From Gnetum montanum (lineage: Eukaryota > Streptophyta > Gnetopsida > Gnetales > Gnetaceae), in assembly GCA_015680685.1 (NCBI GenBank), contig MNCI01023687.1:177503-232285 (forward strand): 54,783 nucleotides of DNA, read 5' to 3'. Below the pieces are notes generated by a model, which was not told the DNA's origin, did no database searches, and saw only the letters and a program-made list of their open reading frames with translations. How positions within the stretch are numbered: the first letter of the stretch is position 1; each line of letters begins with the position of its first letter. Positions 1 to 9,006 of the stretch are shown piece by piece. Both the position numbers and the translations under genes were made by a program.

Positions 1-190
1 GATTAGGAAAGTTAAATATCAACTGGGAGATAAGGTTCTTTACTGGAATCCCACACATGTGCCACAATGTACTAAATTTCAAACACTGTGGGAAGGACCT
101 ATATTATTTATGCAACTTTTCCTTTAGGGGCCATGACAATATACAAACCTGAGACCCTGGACAAGAAATTTTTGATCAACATGTAATAAA
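1..190 (+). pseudogene. Ty3/gypsy integrase C-terminal end (partial, element E0)
   Basis: The window opens inside a retrotransposon integrase. The first frame reads through a basic segment followed by GDKVLYWNP and TLWEGP, which closely matches the integrase C-terminus of element E1 at 32142-32357 in this window. In Ty3-type integrases this GPY-like module follows the catalytic core and helps bind DNA. The frame breaks just after the WEGP motif (E1 continues YIIHTTFPLG, here it is shifted and stopped), so this copy is dead. It is followed by a spacer and the 3' LTR, the normal order. The rest of the element lies upstream of the window. Confidence 0.8.
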
Positions 191-1017
191 CCAAACCTTT
201 CCATGAGCTTAGGATAGCCAGTACACATGCTACCTCTATTAATGGACAACCTTGCTCACTATTTCAGATCTCCTCCTTCCAACATAGTCATGGCGGAGAT
301 GGCCACCTATGCTAACCATTATAAGCCCTTAGTTCTTTTTGAATTTTTGTTTTACACATTTTTCCAACTTTTCTTATTTTTTTTTACACCATCGTTCATG
401 TTTTTACTATTTCTTTGTTTGCTTGATTTACTTTTATTTGTCATCCAATAAGTGATCATGATAGTGGATTGCATTATATCATATTGATTGCTAATGTTTG
501 GTTTTTACCTTTGAATTATGATGTTGATATTAAGGTATGGTTCTTTTGGTAAAATGGGTAATGTGTCCACGCCATCCTTGCTTATTTGTCACTGTTTTGT
601 ATGTGTAAATGGTGATCATACAAACAATGGACTAGGCTTGGAGGAAGTACTCAGGATGGACCAGAACTGGAGCATTTACGAAAGGAGCAAGTTTGGTGGC
701 GTGGCTATGGATAAACAATGGAAGGCACAATCTTAGCATTGGTGGTAACACGCTTCATTTTCTTTCTCTCTCTTTCTCTACAAGCTGCCAAATAAAGGCT
801 TGGATGTCATTTATGTACGAGTGTTCACCACAATGGTCATGAACACTAATGTTGTAATATGCTTATTGATCCTTTCACTGGGCACGTTGAGTCTGTCATC
901 CCATTCCACCGTCAGTTTTCAGTTAGTCAATAATCCCATACCTTCCCAATATTTTGTAAAGAACTTATTTCTTTTCTTCTATACTCGAGGATGAGTTTTC
1001 ATTCAGTTGTGGGGGTA
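191..1017 (+). other. Post-integrase spacer of E0 ending in the polypurine tract
   Basis: Non-coding sequence between integrase and 3' LTR. It starts like the same region of E1 (32390-32560: the segment around 'gagatggccacct' followed by T-rich sequence) and ends like E1's 34000-34409. About 1.2 kb present in E1 is missing in between. The last bases, 1009-1017 (gtgggggta), are the polypurine tract that primes plus-strand synthesis; E1 and E2 have equivalents at the same place. The ORFs at 227-451 and 518-736 are not conserved as proteins. Confidence 0.65.
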
Positions 1018-2013
1018 TGATGAGAGCGGTTACTCTAATGGTTACTCTAGCAGTTATTCTAATTATTAGAGTAGTTACTCTAGCGATTACTCTAGTAGTT
1101 ACTCTAATTATTAGAGTGGTTACTCTAGTGGTTACTCTAGTAGTTATTCTAATTATTAGAGTGGTTACTCTAGTGGTTGCTTTAGCAGTTATTCTAATTA
1201 TTAGAGCGGTTACTTTAATTATTAGAGTAGTTGCTCCCAAGCTTATAAATACAATGCCCAGGCACACAATTAGGAGGAAGCCTTTTAGTAGTCAAGTAGT
1301 GAAACTCTTGTAGTCTATTTGAAAGTTAGAGTATTTTCCAAGTGCCCACAGCAGGAGGTCTAAGTGTGGATGGGTCTTTATTCAAGCATTATGTACCTGA
1401 GCACACCTTGTGTATAGCAATAAAGACGAGCTCTTTCATTCATCCTTGCAGCACTTGAGATTTGTTTTCTTACGCATTTCTTTTATTTTATTTTCTTATG
1501 CATTTATTTTATTTTATTTTATTTTATGCACTTTACATTTATGTTATTAGTGTAGCAATTCATTTTAATCGATTAAGCAAATCGTTAAATTACACAAGCA
1601 CAACCCCTTCAAGAATACATGTGACACTTGGTAGCTCAGAAATGACTAGCGTTTGATAGCCCAATAGTGTTTGCACTAGTTCAGGATGTGTACGGCAAGT
1701 CGGAATGTATGCCAGTGTTAGGAATAGTTAGAACTTAGTTAATGAGTAGTTAAGTTAAATTAGTTACCTAATTATCTCTCTCTTTCCCTATTAGCACAGG
1801 ACATAAAAACATAAAAGATATAAAAATCATATGCCTCAAGCTTACTTAACCATACAGTTGTGACATACAAGTAAGTTTGGGAAGACAACAATCAATGAAC
1901 CCATCCTTGTTCCACAAGGGCGCATAAGCACTTAGTCCTTGGAATTTGATCGGATCTTGCATGAAATGCTCGTATTCGTATGGTTGAGTGTAGAGGTACC
2001 TCGCCATTCATCA
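1018..2013 (+). repeat. 3' LTR of element E0 (996 bp)
   Basis: Starts TGATGAG directly after the polypurine tract and ends CATTCATCA, the same imperfect inverted ends (TGATG/CATCA) as the paired LTRs of E1, E2 and E3. Within it are a tandem array (1019-1230), a TATA box (tataaat, 1244-1250), a polyadenylation-type aataaag near 1420, and the U5 end 'gtatggttgagtgta.aggtacctcgcc' shared with every other LTR here. The matching 5' LTR is outside the window, so the target duplication cannot be checked; the 5 bp after the LTR are taaag. Confidence 0.85.
1019..1230 (+). repeat. 45-bp tandem array in LTR U3
   Basis: About four units of roughly 45 bp. Each is built from two or three copies of GTTACTCTAGTG-like 12-13-mers followed by the palindrome CTCTAATTATTAGAG. 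It lies directly upstream of the TATA box, where E1, E2 and E3 have arrays built on GCGATATCGC instead. The open frames on both strands here (965-1267 minus, 1017-1313 plus) are repeat artefacts. Confidence 0.85.
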
Positions 2014-2018
2014 TAAAG

Positions 2019-2708
2019 CATAGTGTAATAAGATTTATCTCTACTTTGTATATTTTTCCAAAGTTTATGGCTCTATTATTTGGTATAATTTGTAGAGGTA
2101 GTTGGAGGATATTAATACTCATGAAGAACTTATATTTTCTATCCAAAATCATATAGTTTAGTAGAAATTATAATCTTGAATAACAACACATAAGAAAAAT
2201 TGAAATCAAGAAATAGGACTGAACCAAGGATGTCTACTTTTAACCGCTTTATTTAGCATCTTCGTTAATGAAATAGAATAATTGATGTCCTTTATTGCAT
2301 TGGATACTATTAAAGTTGGAAATTTTCCTATGAATATTTTAATGTATGCTGATGAAGTAGTTCTTATAGCAAAAACTGAAGTTAAAATGAAGTCTATGCT
2401 TCAAATTTTAGATGATTTCTATTTGTCTAAGGACCATTTAGATATCTCATTTTCCAATAAATATTTTTGGTAAGATTGTATTGCTCAAAGAATCTCAAAC
2501 AGTATGCATGCTTTATATTTAGTTCATAGTAGATATGCAAAAGAATAGATTTGGCCATGGAATGTTTGCAAGTAACTATACAATTAACTTATTTAGCTAT
2601 TTCTATTATATGGTTGCAAAACTTAGGAACCGAATTTACCTACAACGTGATGGAAACATTTGGAATATGTCTTGAAATAATTTATGTTGCATGAATTTTA
2701 GGTAAAGG
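2019..2708 (+). pseudogene. LINE reverse transcriptase relic, left part
   Basis: Translating across stops gives an F-x-x-FSKVYGSI segment (compare F-DF-KAFD of LINE RT), then NQGC-LL-ALFSIFVNE (compare RQGCPLSP-LF), then MYADEVVLIAKTE (compare the YADD active site with VVLIA), then LYGCKT and a run of K/L residues typical of LINE RT C-termini. The second catalytic Asp of YADD reads Glu. Several stops and frame changes make it a pseudogene. E0 was inserted to its left and a minus-strand LTR at 2709 interrupts it. Family-level assignment is by motif memory, not by search. Confidence 0.6.
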
Positions 2709-3211
2709 TGATGAGTGGAAAGAGTCCCCTACACCCAACCATATAAATCACAAGCGTTCATGTATAATTTAGTCAAATTCTATAGATGGGACTAGTATGG
2801 TATCTAGATTGTTAAATGTTGCTTGCAAGTCACTATCTTCTCACTTAGACTAGTGGTAGCTTTATCATACATGGGTTGATCCAAAATAAGGCATATGATT
2901 ATTGATGTTGTGCAGCTATGGCTAAGCTAGATGAATACATGGAAATTGATTATTTAATTAATTTAACTAATAACAATAAAATAAATCCTAAGCTAGCCTA
3001 AGGATGATGAGTGCCCATTCCCAACTTGTTATATACGTCCTAAACTCACATACCTACTGTTGGGATTAGCAAGCATTATGCTATTGGGTGCACTAAGTAA
3101 TAACACAACTGGGATTACCAAGTGAATATATATTTATGCTTGAACTTGGTCACACTCATTCCACAAATTGATTCATGTGCATGAAAATGTAAATATTAAG
3201 TACATGAAAAG
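2709..3211 (-). repeat. LTR fragment (U5/R side), reverse orientation
   Basis: Begins TGATGAGTGG followed by the reverse complement of the U5 end (tacccaaccata-like). Further right it contains the 'cctaaactcacatacctact' and 'gggattaccaagtgaata' stretches that also occur in the minus-strand LTR at 50653-51550. U3 and TATA are missing; another LTR end begins at 3212. Confidence 0.6.
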
Positions 3212-3490
3212 TGATGAGTGGCGAGGTACCCCTACACTCAACCATANGCCAAATACACTGCAGATGCTTGCATATTTATAAGCAAATATGAAAAATATGT
3301 CAACGCATATGCGCATATGCATTGACGTGTCTCAAGTTGCGCTAAAAGGAATGCATTTACGAGGCTACATTGACACAAACACAATATAGCAAATGCAATG
3401 TAGCATGTGTGGTGTAGTAGTCAACTAAGATGTGTCAATAAAAATGCAACATACCATTTGTGATATCGCAACAGACTAATCTACTTGACA
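3212..3490 (-). repeat. Second LTR fragment with U3 array, split at an N
   Basis: 3212-3246 is the U5 end in reverse orientation. After the single N at 3247 the sequence jumps straight to U3: a reversed TATA element (atatttataagc, about 3270-3281), then a dyad-rich stretch with GCATATGCGCATATGC flanked by gtcaa/ttgac, then weaker repeats (aggctacattgacac, atgcaatgtagcatg). R and most of U5 are missing at the N, either as a real deletion or an assembly join. The right edge is not clear. Confidence 0.5.
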
Positions 3491-3499
3491 AAATGATGC

Positions 3500-3770
3500 T
3501 TTATCGAAAGGCCTAAACTCCATATGATATTTTATTACCAAAAGCAAATATGCTACTTATAAAAATTGCAATTCTTTAAAAATATCTACAATTTTATAAA
3601 AAGATGCTTACTAGGCCTGGCATCCACCTATCTAAAAAATTTTACAAGGTTACTTAGGACAAAAAAATGGCTTCAAAAATGGAATATTAAAGAGCAAGAT
3701 TTAAATTTGAGCTTTAAGGATCTAAAATCAAGGATCACACAAAAAGCATTGAAGCACATGTAGGAATAAC
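3500..3770 (+). pseudogene. Probable LINE relic, right part
   Basis: A frame with several stops reads TPYDILL... then a K/M-rich segment ending near KKMASKMEY, which resembles the region of plant LINEs downstream of the RT. It would be the continuation of the relic ending at 2708, separated by the inserted LTR fragments. The open frame 3566-3763 is a different frame and not supported. Assignment is tentative. Confidence 0.35.
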
Positions 3771-3982
3771 CATGTAGAAGTATGTTTAATACAATTACCT
3801 ACTTATTTATCTATTTTTATTTTAGGACAAAGTAAAGTGGCAATCACACTCGTGAAACTTTAGTATTTATTAATGGAAATAAAGAAATGGATCAATTTTC
3901 AAAGAGAGCAATGTATCTATAGATTTTGTATACATGCAATAGTAGAAGATGCAAAGGATATCTTTCAAATTATCTGTTCTTT

Positions 3983-4253
3983 AATGCTCTTAGACTTAAA
4001 ATAGTATATAGGCAAGAACTTTACCACACTTGTTTAACTTAGAGGTATCAACTTTGAGTGAGTCATTTTCTTGATGAGGTATTTAAGGCCCATCACCATC
4101 ATAATGATATCTATCAATGCTCTTAGACTTAAAATAGTATATAGGCAAGAACTTTACCACACTTGTTTAACTTAGAGGTATCAACTTTGAGTGAGTCATT
4201 TTCTTGATGAGGTATTTAAGGCCCATCACCATCATAATGATATCTATCAATGC
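3983..4253. repeat. 133-bp tandem duplication, two copies
   Basis: 3983-4115 is repeated directly and apparently without mismatch at 4116-4248 and a few bases beyond. It begins aatgctcttagactt and contains aaggcccatcaccatc. No gene is recognised in it. The identity suggests a recent duplication or a local assembly duplication. Confidence 0.9.
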
Positions 4254-4530
4254 CCTGTGAAAAATCTTTTTTATCTTGTAAACTCCTTGTCATCTCACAC
4301 ACAAAGATGTACTTAAGCATTTCCATTTTCATCCTATGCAATGCATAGGATTTGCAGAAATATTATATTTCCATGTGTGTGTTTGAACAATTGGATGAAC
4401 AAATAAAGTGTATCTAATAATTCATCCTTATAGATCTTTAGCCTTTCCCATTGGGATATTTGTAAAGCATGTTATCCCTTGATTGAAGACACCGGTGCAG
4501 CGTTAAGATAGCTGTGGTGTTAATTTTTTA

Positions 4531-4596
4531 TTGTTTCTTAGAGAGAAGTTACATACGTGGATTGATTGTTTCTTAGAGAGAAGTTACATACGTGGA
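4531..4596. repeat. 35-bp tandem duplication
   Basis: The stretch beginning ttgtttcttagagagaag and ending tacgtgg occurs at 4531 and again at 4566. The rest of 4254-5158 shows no gene; it is the 3' flank of the minus-strand hydrolase gene and would include its 3' UTR. Confidence 0.85.
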
Positions 4597-5158
4597 CGAT
4601 GGTTACGCACGCCTATGGAGGCTTTCTAATTTAACTCAACTAATCTTGTAAAAGACTTTTGGATCCATGCTCGAGGTGGAGGATTTCTTACGTTTCAAAA
4701 GAGGGGAACAGATTCAGACCGATCAGCGGCGCTAACTTCAAAAAAAATTATATGCTGGTCTTACTGGAGGGCTAAAAGTTCTATTATTCATGTCCTTCAA
4801 ATAAGCACGATTTCTTAAAACAATAGATTCAAAAACAGGATGTCCCTTTACATCTTCCATTCTTCCCGGGAAGAAGAGTACCAAACACTGGAACTAAACA
4901 TATTTCCAGGCTTCCCACACCGCGCAGATCACACAACTTACCGCCGTGTTAAAAGAATGCCTTGAAAAGCATATCTTCGGTCCCAAAACGCAATAATACA
5001 GAAACCCACATGGGAAATCCAAAAGACGATTATTCAAGTCCATGGATGACTTATCATCCACGCCAACAGCAACAGCAAAAACACTAAACAACGTAATTGA
5101 ATAATTAATTAATTATACGAAAGGCAGCCACGCGAGGACAGTGCATTGATTCATTGAT

Positions 5159-5782
5159 TCAAGCTTCATCCTGAGCCTGAGCGTGAGCGTGGCGCCAGAT
5201 GCCGGCGAGTTCGGCGGCGAAGGCGGGGGCGCGAGCGACGACGATGGACAGATGGTCGTCACGTGGCAGGATCCGGAGGCGGCCACGCGGCAGGCGGAGG
5301 CGGCGAGCGAGAGCAACGCTGCAGGAGGTGGGCACCACCTCGTCGCGTGCGCCGTGGAAGATGTGAATGCTGATGTGGCGGACGCGGGCCACGACGGCGT
5401 CGGCGGCGGGCCCGGCGGCCCCACCACAGAGGACGTTATGGAGGGTGTGCCACGCAGAATGGTGAGTGTGGCACATGAAGCCTTCCAACAGATACGTCTT
5501 CACGCGCCCTCGCGTGAGGCCGACGAAGCAGCGCTCCCACACTCGGTGCTGCCGGCACACCAACGCGCAGATGCAGCGGCTCACGTGCTCGTACCACGAC
5601 GCCACCGACGCCCCCAGCGCCATCGGCGGCCATATCCTCCTCGGCGCCAGTTGCCTCAGCACATATTCGCCTGTTCTTGTTCTTCTCCTCCTCTGCTCCT
5701 CCTCCTGCCACTGCTGCGAGGAAGAAGATGATGATGAACAAGAAGAGGAACAAGAAATTTCGTCTGGTGTATCGAAGTAGGG
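5159..5782 (-). CDS. Exon 3 of the BODYGUARD-like gene
   Basis: A pyrimidine-rich tract and TGTGCAG acceptor (ending 5783) precede CCC TAC TTC, so the junction reads LTLVAP-PYF as in the family. It codes for residues 309-515 and ends at TGA 5159-5161. GC-rich. It carries the Asp and His of the triad. Intron 2 (5783-7130, 1348 bp) contains open frames such as 6002-6316 that resemble no known protein. Confidence 0.9.
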   Translation of the reverse strand, partial: PYFDTPDEISCSSSCSSSSSSSQQWQEEEQRRRRTRTGEYVLRQLAPRRIWPPMALGASVASWYEHVSRCICALVCRQHRVWERCFVGLTRGRVKTYLLEGFMCHTHHSAWHTLHNVLCGGAAGPAADAVVARVRHISIHIFHGARDEVVPTSCSVALARRLRLPRGRLRILPRDDHLSIVVARAPAFAAELAGIWRHAHAQAQDEA

Positions 5783-8700
5783 CTGCACAGCCAAAACAAG
5801 AAGAAGCAAAATGCAAACAACATGAATGTGTCAAAAACTCCAAACTGCGGACCGCAAATTTAATTCGTCGTCTGGGTTCGCGGAGCCTGTGGATTGTTGT
5901 GGCACAAAAGGCCTGTTCGGGAAACTACACTACCGGATTTCGTAAGCGCATCTTTAGCTTTGTGAAATCGGGTTCTCGTTAGGGTTTGGCACCGTCAACG
6001 AGTGTATGTGGGTACTGTGTTAGGGCGTGGTTGGTTAACTGGATTTGCTGATGCTGAGACGCTGAATCGAAAGATTCGTGAATTTGCTTCGGTCGTACAT
6101 TTGGTTGCAACTTGGAAAATTATTACGCATGGTGTGATTGCCAACTTTGAAATCTTGCCGGGCGTTAAATTGTCCAGTAAATTTGGTAACTATCACTCTA
6201 GCCGTGGAATTACCATGTTCTTAGCGATGAAAATTCATACCCTTACCATGCCTAGTCCGCAGGCTAATAAAAAATATCGTCAAATCAACAATAACCTTAG
6301 CATAATAAACATATAACGTCTCATACGTAAAAAAAATTATCATTAAATCACCTACCTTATTAGAGATATTATTTCTTTTATCTTACTAAAATTAAGATAT
6401 TTAATTAAAGGAGGAGAATTATCGAATAATAGTTTTTATCTAAGGCCCATCTAACGCATATTTCAATAAAAGCCACGTAGCATTAAATAAATATGCATGG
6501 TAAAATGCAAGAAATTGGGCTTGTAAATAAATAAACCACCCACGGAGTGTACCATCTCAACATAAAAATCCAACCAAACACCTCTAGCATTAAAATACTA
6601 ACGACTAAAAGCCCAACTAATCGCCCCTGTGAATTTAGACGAGGGATACAGATTTAATGGCACGGCATTTCATATGGTGCGACGACCAATTTGAACGAGG
6701 AAAGGTTCATTTTGTTGCATACAATCTCTCTTTGATGCGACGTGACTTGGCGTAGTGAGTTCTGTAACATGTTTCTTTTCTGTATCCATCACTGCAAGGA
6801 CAGTCCTACCTTACTATTTCAAGGATTTCTCCATACCAGAAGAATTACAGTAAAACAACTTGTCCCAACTCCGCAGAGGCGTGACAGTGTACGCAGAATT
6901 CGCTTGCAGTCATTTTGAGGTCGAGTAGCACCGTATGCCACGCTTAGGCCGAAGCAGCCGCTTTGCAGTTACTGCGTTATCTAAATATATAACATGGGCA
7001 GGTTGGTGCAGAATACACGAGACCTTAATATCAAATTTATGAAAGATTCGCAGGGTTGCCTACGTGCTCTATCATTCGTACTATCCGGAAACTTCAGTAA
7101 GATTTAGAATACGACACGAAAAGTACTTACAGGGGCCACCAGTGTGAGCGACAGGACTTGCGAGGGGAAACGTGAGGCTAGAGCCAGCGCCAGGATGCAG
7201 CCAAGCGAATGCGCTACAACGTGGAATCGCTGCACGTTATGAGCCCGCAGAACGCCTGTGATCAGCATCTCTACATGATCTTCAAGCGTATACATGCAAT
7301 CACTTGGTTTGGGGCTTCGCCCGAAACCTAGCAAATCTACTGCAATTAGCCTTCCTCCTCTCTTCTGTTGTTGCTGCTGCTGCTGCTGCTCTTGTTCCAG
7401 CACTGGAAACAGCGTCTCTGTCCAGAATCTGGAGCATGATATGAAGCCGTGTATGAACAGCACGTCCACCCCTGCAGCCACAAGCTACGATACATGAGAT
7501 GAGAGTAGTTAACAAGTCTCAGGCACCTGTGACTTGTAAGGTTAGTCTTTTTGTTTGAATGAAAGTTGGCCATGAATTGTATTGGGGTTTAATCTGAAGG
7601 TAGGATTCATGCATGTTCACGGAACGTTTCAGGTCGTAAGTCCAACATGTAATTCTGGCCGGAGAAGTATGTGGATAAGAGTTAAAGTCGGTACTCGGTA
7701 CCGTTGATAAGATCACATCCCCGAGGTAAACTCTGATCGAATGTAAGCGTGACTGATACATGCAGTGGCCAAATACAAGGGGTGTATGATCGCTTGCGCA
7801 AAAAGATTCAATAAAACATTAGCACATACCACCATGGTATACACGAATGGAAGTTATGAAACTGATTCAACAACACAGAAATTAACCGCTAACAGATGAC
7901 ATGAACATAAGGAAACAGCAGCACCCACAAAAAACATCGTATGATATAGCACGTAACAACGGAAAAGACATTATAATACGAAAGGTTTCCAAAGAATCCG
8001 GTGGACATCAAATTACAGCCAAGGAATGCGATAGAGTGACCAGGAACGACATGAAACAGAAAAAGAGGCTAGTGACACAGAAGGAAAACTAAGTGATAAG
8101 ATAAGACAAACTGACACCAAATGGATAGAATAGAAGATATAGCTTGGGAAACGAAAAAATAAAATTCAGTGATAAGCTAATCCGACACAGAGAAACCAAA
8201 ATAAACGAGGCAAGAGAGCCACTTTGCCGAAAATCCGATTCAAGGCATCAAAAACCAGTGAACGGAACACAGAGTCCAGAAATAGAAATAGATGGGAATA
8301 CGTCAGTACGATCACATCGCAAAATCCAAAAAAGAATCTAACCAAAAATGAAAAGAAAGTTAAAATTTACAATCCAATGCTGAAACCCCTGCCTGTGGCT
8401 GTGGAGGCTCCCTGAATCCTGACAAACAGGCTTTCCTTGGGCCGCATCTGCCACGAATTGCAAGTTCCGCAGGCGCAATCGGACCAACAGACCTCCTTAT
8501 CGGAGGAGGCAACCTCAACGACTTCATCTTCCTTCACTCTGAACTTGGCCGCCGAGGAGGCCGCCATGGCCGGAGGCAGGGGCCGAGCCACTACTCCCTT
8601 CCACAGCATTCTCAGAACATCTCTGACCACAGATTTTCTTGCAAAAAGAGTCTGCGAAATCTGCGCCGAACGGTACTCCGTGACGCAGTGGCAAACCATG

Positions 8701-8969
8701 GCGCCTCCGGCGTCCGAGTCCGCCGAATCCACCACGATACGGCTCCGAACGAGCTCGCCATCGCCGGCAATGGCGGCTCTGTCGCAGTAGCAGTAGCAGG
8801 GGCGGCACTGTGAATCGAAAACATAATCCAGACACTTGTACACCACACACAGAATCGGGTCCAGAACATCCAGGATAGCAAATACCACGTAGCTCAGCAC
8901 ACAAATCAGAGCTTCCATGGCCGCCTCGGCGTACCTGAGAATCACTTTTCTGTGGCTCTTCACCTCCAT
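5159..8969 (-). CDS. BODYGUARD-like alpha/beta hydrolase, three exons
   Basis: Spliced CDS 8969-8387, 7471-7131, 5782-5159 (minus) gives 515 residues, close to the usual size of the plant BODYGUARD family, extracellular/cell-wall hydrolase-like proteins needed for cuticle formation. Seen: hydrophobic segment at about residues 17-45; conserved Cys motifs CRPCYCYC and CWSDCACGTC in exon 1; oxyanion HG at 202-203; VAHSLGC with nucleophile Ser283; HGARDE with Asp455; DDHLSIVV with His485; family blocks LAPRRIWPPMA and LLEGFMCHTHHSAWHTLHN in exon 3. The start ATG has A at -3 and G at +4. All three catalytic residues are present and no frame is broken, so it is probably functional. Odd points: eight glutamines in a row in exon 2 and a Ser/Glu/Arg-rich insert at 317-346. 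The substrate is unknown; the cuticle role is inferred from the family. Confidence 0.9.
7131..7471 (-). CDS. Exon 2 of the BODYGUARD-like gene
   Basis: Acceptor TGGCTGCAG ends at 7472; the exon begins GG GTG GAC and codes for residues 195-308: oxyanion loop (IHGF), VDLLGFGRSPKP, nucleophile elbow AHSLG and LTLVAP. The donor CCT|GTAAGT after 7131 is a perfect consensus, phase 0. A CAG/CTG run near 7368-7395 gives the polyglutamine tract. Intron 1 (7472-8386, 915 bp) shows nothing recognisable. Confidence 0.9.
8387..8969 (-). CDS. Exon 1 of the BODYGUARD-like gene
   Basis: Codes for residues 1-194 plus one base. ATG at 8969. The most natural donor is GG|GTTTCA with the exon ending at 8387, because it gives phase 1 and fits the acceptor of exon 2; a GC donor six bases upstream (exon end at 8393) is also in phase and cannot be excluded. 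It contains the N-terminal membrane segment and the two Cys-rich motifs. Confidence 0.85.
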
Positions 8970-9006
8970 TTTCGCTGCTGCCGCTGCATGAACCAGACTC
9001 TGTCAT
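8524..9006 (-). other. Upstream overlapping ATG frame in the hydrolase leader
   Basis: An ATG at 9006, 37 bases upstream of the main start and out of frame, opens a 160-codon frame that overlaps exon 1. Its product resembles nothing. If transcription starts upstream of 9006 it could lower translation of the main frame. The transcription start cannot be determined here. Confidence 0.3.

Noticed and set aside
965-1313. Ile/Thr/Val-rich open frames on both strands
   Set aside because: Produced by the 45-bp tandem array in the E0 LTR; present on both strands with repetitive composition.
5183-5843. Long open frames opposite and overlapping exon 3 of the hydrolase (plus 5183-5731 and 5466-5780, minus 5436-5843)
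   Set aside because: They are shadow frames of the GC-rich exon 3; the minus frame with splice sites, catalytic Asp/His and family blocks is the real one.
6002-6316. 104-codon frame in intron 2 of the hydrolase gene
   Set aside because: No known motif, lies antisense inside a well-defined intron.
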